Part shown: piece after piece, positions 60,201-64,000 of the stretch
Layout: every line of letters starts with the position of its first letter
How positions within the stretch are numbered: position 1 is the stretch's first letter
Origin: Alitta virens
Taxonomy: Eukaryota > Annelida > Polychaeta > Phyllodocida > Nereididae
NCBI GenBank assembly: GCA_932294295.1
Contig: OW028577.1
Span: 6,475,501 to 6,539,500, forward strand
Direction: 5' to 3'
Length of the DNA: 64,000 nt
Position numbers and translations under genes: made by a program
Notes under the pieces: generated by a model
Databases searched by the model: none
The model's input: the letters and a program-made list of their open reading frames with translations, nothing else
What the model was told of the DNA's origin: nothing

Positions 60201-61232
60201 TCCCCACCAGGTGTTTTAGATGTGTTAGTTAAGAGAAGCATCCATTTTTTGAAAAACCTGGCACTGATTCCCAGACATCAAACTCCCTGGACCTTCTAAC
60301 ACTGCCATTATTTGCTAGTTATGTTCATCCCCAGTTATTTGATTCTTATTATCCTCATTTCATTATCTCTGAACACACCTTTTGTCTGTCAGTGTTGATG
60401 AAAAAGCCAATTGCTGAGGAGACTTCTTGGGCAATTTCATCAGCACAGTTTGTGTATAAATCAGCACCTTTGTAAAAATCTGCACCTTTGTCACGAGTGT
60501 TTTGGCAATTTTTTTCACGTTGGTTTGTGGTTGTCGTTTGTCAAAATTGTTTGGTTCTGGGTTTGGTGTGGTTCATTTTGATTTTCTTCTTAATTATTAA
60601 ATTCTTTATTTATTGTTTGGTGTGTGGTATTAGTTAGGTATTCTATTTAAATCTAGTTAAATCTAATCATTGCTAATGGTATTCCATGATTCTAGTAAAA
60701 TCTAATCATTGCTAATGGTATTCCATGAGTCTAGTAAAATCTAATCATTGCTAATGGTATTCCATGAGTCTAGTAAAATCTAATCATTGCTAATGGTATT
60801 CCATGAGTCTAATAAAATCTAATCATTGCAACCGCCTAGAAATATTATAAATTACTGCAAATTTAAAGCATGTTTAAGTAAAGAAAGTGTGTAACACTCT
60901 AGAGCATATTATAACTCGGTGCAGTGAAGTTCATCATGTAGTTTCTCCTGTAACTCAGCTTTCTCCTTAGACTAATGTAACACATGCATCCTTTGAAAGA
61001 GTAATGGCAGATCTGCTTGTAACTTTGCACTTGTATGTTTTCTCTCTTCAGCAACAGATGCAGGCTCACCATCTGCCCCAAGCTGCCCATGCCCCACCCA
61101 TCCCAATGCCCCCTCATCCTCCAGGCCTTGGAGGGGCGCCTGGATTAACCCCCAGCTCCAATGCAGGACTCCTTCTTACCAATGCTGCCTCATTGGCGGC
61201 CTCACACCTCAATGCTGTTAAGGATGAGAAAG
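45548..61232 (+). CDS. gro: groucho/TLE transcriptional co-repressor, 5' part (7 exons, 3' end beyond window)
   Basis: Joined exons 45548-45568, 45808-45905, 46868-46931, 47431-47475, 58116-58178, 59786-59860 and 61052-61232 encode 182 residues plus one base. Residues 1-122 form the complete N-terminal Q domain, containing [34 protein letters not shown] and ERAKQVTM. Residues 123-182 begin the proline/glycine-rich GP domain. In the family the Q domain forms amphipathic-helix tetramers and contacts TCF/LEF, the GP domain recruits histone deacetylase, and the C-terminal WD40 propeller binds WRPW and eh1 peptides of Hairy/Engrailed-type repressors in the nucleus. CcN, SP and WD40 parts are absent here, and the last exon ends in phase 1, so the gene continues past the window. 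All splice sites are GT-AG and the frame is unbroken. Family identity is certain by residue match; which lineage it comes from is inferred only. Confidence 0.96.
45808..45905 (+). CDS. gro: groucho exon 2 (start of Q domain)
   Basis: 98 nt, preceded by the acceptor TTTTTCTCTTCAG and followed by donor GTTAGT. It encodes residues 8-39 plus two bases of Ser40, including [18 protein letters not shown] and FLQAQYH. This is the first half of the Q-domain helix, with leucine/phenylalanine positions spaced for coiled-coil packing. It ends in phase 2. In the vertebrate family the matching segment reads PFKFT..ES.DRIKEEF. Confidence 0.96.
46065..46085 (+). promoter_or_regulatory. YY1-like site in intron 2
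   Basis: AAACATGGCGGCCG matches the YY1 core (AANATGGCGGC) and lies about 900 bases downstream of the inferred start, a usual place for YY1 in CpG promoters. Confidence 0.5.
46868..46931 (+). CDS. gro: groucho exon 3 (Q domain)
   Basis: 64 nt, acceptor TTTGCAG, donor GTATGT. One base completes Ser40, then residues 41-61 follow: [20 protein letters not shown] and a final M. The block is almost identical to the family consensus. It ends in phase 0. The intron before it (962 nt) contains a YY1-like site near 46070. Confidence 0.96.
47431..47475 (+). CDS. gro: groucho exon 4 (Q domain micro-exon)
   Basis: A 45-nt micro-exon, phase 0 to phase 0, encoding [15 protein letters not shown] (residues 62-76). 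It is preceded by a long polypyrimidine tract ending in CAG and followed by GTAAGT. The NVEMHKQ form is the one I associate with invertebrate groucho; TLE1 has NIEMHKQ. It opens the 10.6-kb intron 4. Confidence 0.96.
48145..48155. repeat. G11 homopolymer in intron 4
   Basis: Eleven G in a purine-rich stretch (48,040-48,185). Confidence 0.95.
50182..50196. repeat. G15 homopolymer in intron 4
   Basis: Fifteen G, facing the C16 run 190 bases downstream. Confidence 0.95.
50383..50398. repeat. C16 homopolymer in intron 4
   Basis: Sixteen C; with the G15 at 50182 it forms a facing G/C pair that could base-pair in an intronic transcript. Confidence 0.95.
52784..52797. promoter_or_regulatory. RFX X-box in groucho intron 4
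   Basis: GTTGGCATGGTAAC fits the X-box palindrome with the half-site GGTAAC. It lies inside intron 4 and may act on groucho itself. Confidence 0.5.
54121..54163. repeat. 22-bp duplication next to the CTG tract
   Basis: AGGACAGATCAGCAGATGCA followed by GC occurs twice in tandem, 20 bases upstream of the CTG repeat at 54183. Confidence 0.85.
54183..54254. repeat. CTG/CAG trinucleotide tract in groucho intron 4
   Basis: Thirteen pure CTG units (54183-54221), then CTG blocks interrupted twice by TTG. Frames across it (poly-Cys or poly-Ser) are artefacts. Confidence 0.95.
55761..55792. promoter_or_regulatory. duplicated M-box (TCATGTGA) in intron 4
   Basis: The 13-mer GTGATCATGTGAC occurs twice, at 55761-55773 and 55780-55792, 19 bases apart. 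TCATGTGA is the MITF/TFE-type E-box. Confidence 0.45.
56990..57007. repeat. 18-bp perfect palindrome in intron 4
   Basis: GTTGAACCATGGTTCAAC is exactly self-complementary. It can be read as an inverted GGTTCA nuclear-receptor-like half-site pair. It sits directly upstream of the tRNA-like sequence at 57018-57070. Confidence 0.6.
57018..57070 (+). repeat. tRNA-like (SINE head) sequence
   Basis: TTAGTGGTATC (about 57020-57030) resembles a pol III A-box, and GGGTTTGAACTCGGG (57053-57067) resembles a B-box. The roughly 33-base spacing is as in tRNAs. I cannot fold a complete tRNA, so a degenerate tRNA-derived SINE in intron 4 is more likely than a functional gene. Confidence 0.35.
58116..58178 (+). 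CDS. gro: groucho exon 5 (Q domain second helix)
   Basis: 63 nt, phase 0 to 0, acceptor TTGCATTTCAG and donor GTAAGT. It encodes residues 77-97, beginning [20 protein letters not shown]. Family members usually read LNAICAQ or LNTICAQ here; this copy has IIA, with isoleucine in place of the usual cysteine. The leucine/isoleucine spacing of the tetramerisation helix is kept. Confidence 0.96.
58321..58403. promoter_or_regulatory. RFX X-box pair in groucho intron 5
   Basis: GTTGTCATGGCAAC at 58390-58403 is a strong X-box, preceded by a weaker copy GTTGTCATGGCATA at 58321-58334. They lie about 150-210 bases after exon 5. Confidence 0.5.
58829..58863. repeat. CTG tract with CAGTG interruptions in intron 5
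   Basis: TTGCTGCTGCAGTGG followed by five CTG units and CAGTG. Confidence 0.85.
59218..59580. repeat. 53-bp tandem repeat in groucho intron 5, about 7 copies
   Basis: Starts of ATCATTTGAGGTTACATTAT fall at 59218, 59268, 59321, 59374, 59427, 59480 and 59533. The first unit is 50 bases, the rest 53. Each unit also holds TATCATTCTGGTTGATATGT. The array ends about 200 bases before exon 6. Confidence 0.9.
59786..59860 (+). CDS. gro: groucho exon 6 (end of Q domain), proximal donor
   Basis: 75 nt, phase 0 to 0, acceptor TTTTTCAG. It encodes residues 98-122, from [17 protein letters not shown] to ELNAIIG. The donor used in the default model is GTACGT at 59861. Splicing to exon 7 then gives the family-standard junction NAIIG-QQ. 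The frame stays open past this donor and meets a second good donor 24 nt downstream (see the alternative extension). Confidence 0.95.
59861..59884 (+). CDS. gro: possible alternative 3' extension of exon 6 (insert VRTPTSLA)
   Basis: If the distal donor GTAAGA at 59885 is used instead of GTACGT at 59861, exon 6 gains exactly 24 nt and eight residues, VRTPTSLA. The frame into exon 7 is kept because both donors are phase 0. As I recall, some vertebrate TLE isoforms carry an insert starting VRGLPNLP at this same Q/GP junction, also starting with VR because the donor itself encodes it. The extension is visible in sequence; its use is inferred. Confidence 0.5.
60650..60830. repeat. 39-bp tandem repeat in groucho intron 6, about 4.5 copies
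   Basis: ATCTAATCATTGCTAATGGT recurs at 60661, 60700, 60739, 60778 and (partial) 60817, always 39 bases apart and nearly identical. It lies about 220 bases before exon 7. Confidence 0.9.
61052..61232 (+). CDS. gro: groucho exon 7 (start of GP domain)
   Basis: 181 nt, acceptor TCTCTCTTCAG and donor GTCAGT. It encodes residues 123-182, from [20 protein letters not shown] through [14 protein letters not shown] to [14 protein letters not shown], plus one base of the next codon (probably Gly). It is rich in Pro, Gly, Ala and His, as expected for the GP domain. The KDEK ending matches the point where vertebrate TLEs read (I/V)KDEK. I found no further exon in the 2.77 kb of intron 7 inside the window. 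Confidence 0.95.
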
Positions 61233-61789
61233 GTCAGTATACAATGAAATCTGATATGAAATGTAATAGTAATACTGAAAAATTGTAATACAAAAAAATT
61301 AAAAAGAAAGCAGTCAGGTGTACAATGTATGTTTAGGGTTGGTGACGAGCCAGTTTCAGATTGTTGTAATTGCAAAGAATTTCAATAACTATATCTCAAA
61401 TATAGTTAAAGAATTAGGTTTATAAGAAAAGTGATGCTGCAGTTATTGTTCCTCCTCGGTACCTCCCCAAATTACTGATTTATCGGAGACCAATACAGCC
61501 GGAAACCAGTGAGGGATGGGATGGGATTAATACAAGATTGTGAAGATCATTTCCATACTTTGTCAATCCTCTTTGTCGTGTCTTGAATTCATGACTTAAA
61601 GAATCTTCCCAAATCAACTTAAAACTGTTTAAATAGTGCTGCTATATGAAAATGGACATTTTATTTAGTAATTATAGGCCTGTGTATTATGTGTATTTGA
61701 TTGACATATTTCTTTAATAAACATTCTATTGTATGAATACCAATTCAATCACAGTACAAATTAATTGTTCTTTGTAAGCAGCAGAAGCA

Positions 61790-62536
61790 ATTGATAAGAA
61801 TCAAATTGTTGTTGAGACTATTTCTTGACTTTCGAAATGCCTTGGACAACGTCAGTGATTTTAAGAAAATTAATTAACTCGTGGCATAAGATGAATAGCT
61901 TTAAACTGGATGAAAGATTATCTGTAGAGAAGAAAACAGAAATATTAAGAAAGAACTGTGTATTTATCATAGATTCCTAAGGGTGACCTCCCAAATTTAT
62001 TTGACAATATGTTTCAGATAAATGGAAAAAACAAGGTCAACACGACAAAGATATAACTTAAAAAATTGGAATTTCACACAGATTTGCATAAAAGAACCAT
62101 TCGATCACTGCTGCTCAAGAATGGAACCATAATTAAAACTAAATGATAATTTTTGGAGTATAAATTCTTTTAAAAAGAATCTAAGAACCTTAGTACTGAT
62201 CCATCTGTAAAGATAACAATTTTTGTCTGTTGATTGAATTTGTATGGTGTAATATTCTGTTTTGAGGTGTATTAGTTGAAGGAAGGCAATCACATCTATT
62301 TACATGTTTTAAAACTTTTCTTCTCTTCATTCCATTTCCTTTCTTTGTTTTCACTATAATAATTGTGTAACATGTAGCAAAATTTAGACATGTTTATTAC
62401 TTAATTGTGTTATTGTAAAGGCAAATACGCCATTAAGGCTTCAACATAGTGATTGGAGAATGCTAGACATTTGTAATGGTTATATGTATATACATTTGTC
62501 ATGAATATGGGAATAAATTTGATTTGATTTGATTTC
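61790..62536 (+). mobile_element. decayed LINE fragment in groucho intron 7
   Basis: In broken frames I can read FLDFRNALDNVS (reverse-transcriptase palm, normally with a conserved D), then RGI-R-IALNWMKDYL-RRKQ (around 61,875-61,945), and near 62,140-62,200 LNDNFWSINSFKKNLRT, like the C-terminal end of LINE ORF2. The element ends in GGAATAAATTTGATTTGATT (tandem GATTT tail, to about 62535), a common LINE 3' end. Stops, frameshifts and a missing central part show it is long dead. Same strand as groucho. Confidence 0.65.
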
Positions 62537-62803
62537 TTTGGTAGTTCATATAGCAGCACTGTATTTGGTCTATTGCAAGCCAAAGTATTATTTATGCTTT
62601 CTTATGTAATGTTCCATTAAATCTTATCTAATGAAGATTATCGCTCCTCAGTGTCATAATACTGGTGTCAGGGTTAGACCAGGCTTGGAATTGAGTAGAT
62701 GCAGTGTCCATACTTGTCTCCCAGAGCATATATGCAGGATAGAGTGCATTTTTCATACCTTTTCCTGCAGCGGCCATAAAGGCAATAGCAATGCCATAAA
62801 TTT

Positions 62804-63046
62804 ATGGCCCCCAGAATACTTGAGAAGCTGCAGCTTCGGATGTTAGAAAAGGAAAGAGAAAAAGTGGGGAATGAAGAGGAGAGAGGGATGAGGGAAATCC
62901 CTTTGTCACTGATGCCACTTTCTTATCTCGTTTATCTGCCAGTTTTTGCAAATGAACTGCTGACTTCAAGGCAAAAGAAGGATGTTGTAAGGATCTTAGT
63001 CAAGCCAGGTGAACTTTTTGTTGAGAACATCTTTCGCAGGTGTTGA
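62804..63046 (+). CDS. unrecognised 80-codon open frame in groucho intron 7
   Basis: ATG at 62804 opens 80 codons: MAPRILEKLQLRMLEKERE, an acidic/basic coiled-coil-like run, then a hydrophobic segment LSYLVYLPVFANELL, then RQKKDVVRILVKPGELFVEN and a stop. Composition is more protein-like than most frames here (no low-complexity bias), and it follows TTTTCCTGCAG (62760-62770), a possible acceptor, although the frame has stops between that site and the ATG. It does not match groucho. It may be a retrocopy or transposon remnant, or chance. Confidence 0.2.
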   Translation: MAPRILEKLQLRMLEKEREKVGNEEERGMREIPLSLMPLSYLVYLPVFANELLTSRQKKDVVRILVKPGELFVENIFRRC

Positions 63047-64000
63047 AAAGTCGCTAAATCCCTGAGCGAGTCGTGATTAAAGAGAGGAAGATGGGACATG
63101 ACTTGGTGACTGCGACAGGTCTAAGCTGGCTTAGAGAGAACCTTGGCTGGGCTTATTCTTTTCATGTTTATTCTGTTTACAATAGCCGACTACTTTCGCA
63201 GCCCCTTCATGTATTCGCAATAATACCTGTTCTTAGCTGACCACTTAGCACCTGCTTACTTGTCCTGTCATATTAAGTAGGACATCAAAATTTGTTCAAC
63301 CTAATACCCTCAAGATAAGCTGTAGTATTCCACTGGACTCATTCAGTACTTATTACTGCTTAACTGCAGGATATTTAATGACATGATTGATATTGGAGAG
63401 ATTAGCGGAAATCAAAATCTCCAAATGAATATTTATGCTTTCAGTCGATCGGTCCCATAAGACCGATTTCAGGGTCACTTTGAAGATTTGCAAACCGTAA
63501 GAGGTTTGCTAGGAGACCATAAGCAAATTCCATTATTGTCTGCTTGGTGCAAATGCTATTGCAAGAATAACTTCAGTATATTGAAAACCAAAAACAAAAA
63601 AAAAGACTTAAAAAACTATCATATCGAGGCTACTTGTATACTTTATACAGCTATATTTGCCTAAGTTTTGAGGTGGAGTGATTGATGGGGAACAATGGTG
63701 TGGTATGGTGTGTTGCATTGGATGTATAAAATGTATGTTGTGGTAATAGGAGACACACAGTATGTACATTGCTTATACAGTGCTCAACATGGACTGAGAA
63801 CCAGTACTTGTACGTAATTAGTACTCAGTCAGACTCAACTTCACAGAACATGGATCAGAGTAATCCTCCTGCAATAATGAAGCTTTTGAGTAATTAAAAG
63901 GGATGACATTAGTTATGTCTAAAGCGGCCTTAAGCTTCTGGATATTGATTTAAGCGCAGTAATCTGCTAAAGTTGGCTGATCTCCGAAATATCCCCATTG

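Larger units (their letters stand above)
61233..64000 (+). other. gro: groucho intron 7, 5' part
   Basis: Begins with donor GTCAGT. Holds the dead LINE and the 80-codon unrecognised frame. No acceptor followed by CcN/SP-like sequence (Ser/Pro/Lys-rich with a DLVVDV motif) is visible before the window ends. Confidence 0.7.

Noticed and set aside
1..64000. CRISPR arrays, operons or prokaryotic features
   Set aside because: The window has spliced exons, sparse coding, microsatellites and LINE remains; the tandem arrays found lack the repeat-spacer structure of CRISPR.

Overview
The window looks like genomic DNA of a multicellular animal, most likely a non-vertebrate bilaterian. The only protein-coding gene I can recognise is the 5' part of a groucho/TLE co-repressor gene on the + strand. 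It is split into small exons with GT-AG introns. The rest is non-coding DNA with microsatellites, homopolymer G/C tracts, tandem repeats and decayed transposons. The protein begins MYPNRHP, and the residues resemble invertebrate groucho proteins more than vertebrate TLE1-4. I cannot name the species; echinoderm, cephalochordate and spiralian origins all seem possible.

Layout. Bases 1 to about 43,900 hold no gene I can support. They contain a GATA microsatellite (1.6 kb), a 61-bp tandem repeat (14.9 kb), several CTG/CAG tracts, a hairpin element with perfect 42-bp arms (23.9 kb), a LINE 3' end (40.2-40.5 kb), a Tc1/mariner-like MITE (41.1-41.5 kb), and several short CpG-rich islets with promoter-type motifs (16.8, 19.5, 29.3, 42.6-43.2 and 43.5 kb). 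From 44.0 to 45.2 kb comes a cluster of nuclear-receptor half-sites, then CCAAT, GC-box and TATA-like elements, then a leader of about 400 nt with no ATG.

The gene. Exons 1-7 lie at 45548-45568, 45808-45905, 46868-46931, 47431-47475, 58116-58178, 59786-59860 and 61052-61232. Together they encode 182 codons plus one base: the whole Q (tetramerisation) domain and the start of the GP domain. The CcN, SP and WD40 parts must lie beyond base 64,000. Intron 4 is 10.6 kb. Introns 5 and 6 carry 53-bp and 39-bp tandem repeats, and intron 7 carries a decayed LINE.

Main observations. (1) A second in-frame donor 24 nt into intron 6 would insert VRTPTSLA between the Q and GP domains. As I recall, vertebrate TLE isoforms carry a similar VR-initiated insert at this same junction. 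(2) Palindromic RFX X-boxes, CTCF-like cores, TGACGTCA sites and NR5A/ERR sites all occur far more often than chance would give, so the gene-free flank reads as a dense regulatory landscape. (3) A CpG islet at 29.3 kb ends in a short ATG-initiated open stretch with phase-0 donors, which could be an alternative first exon. All counts were made by eye.
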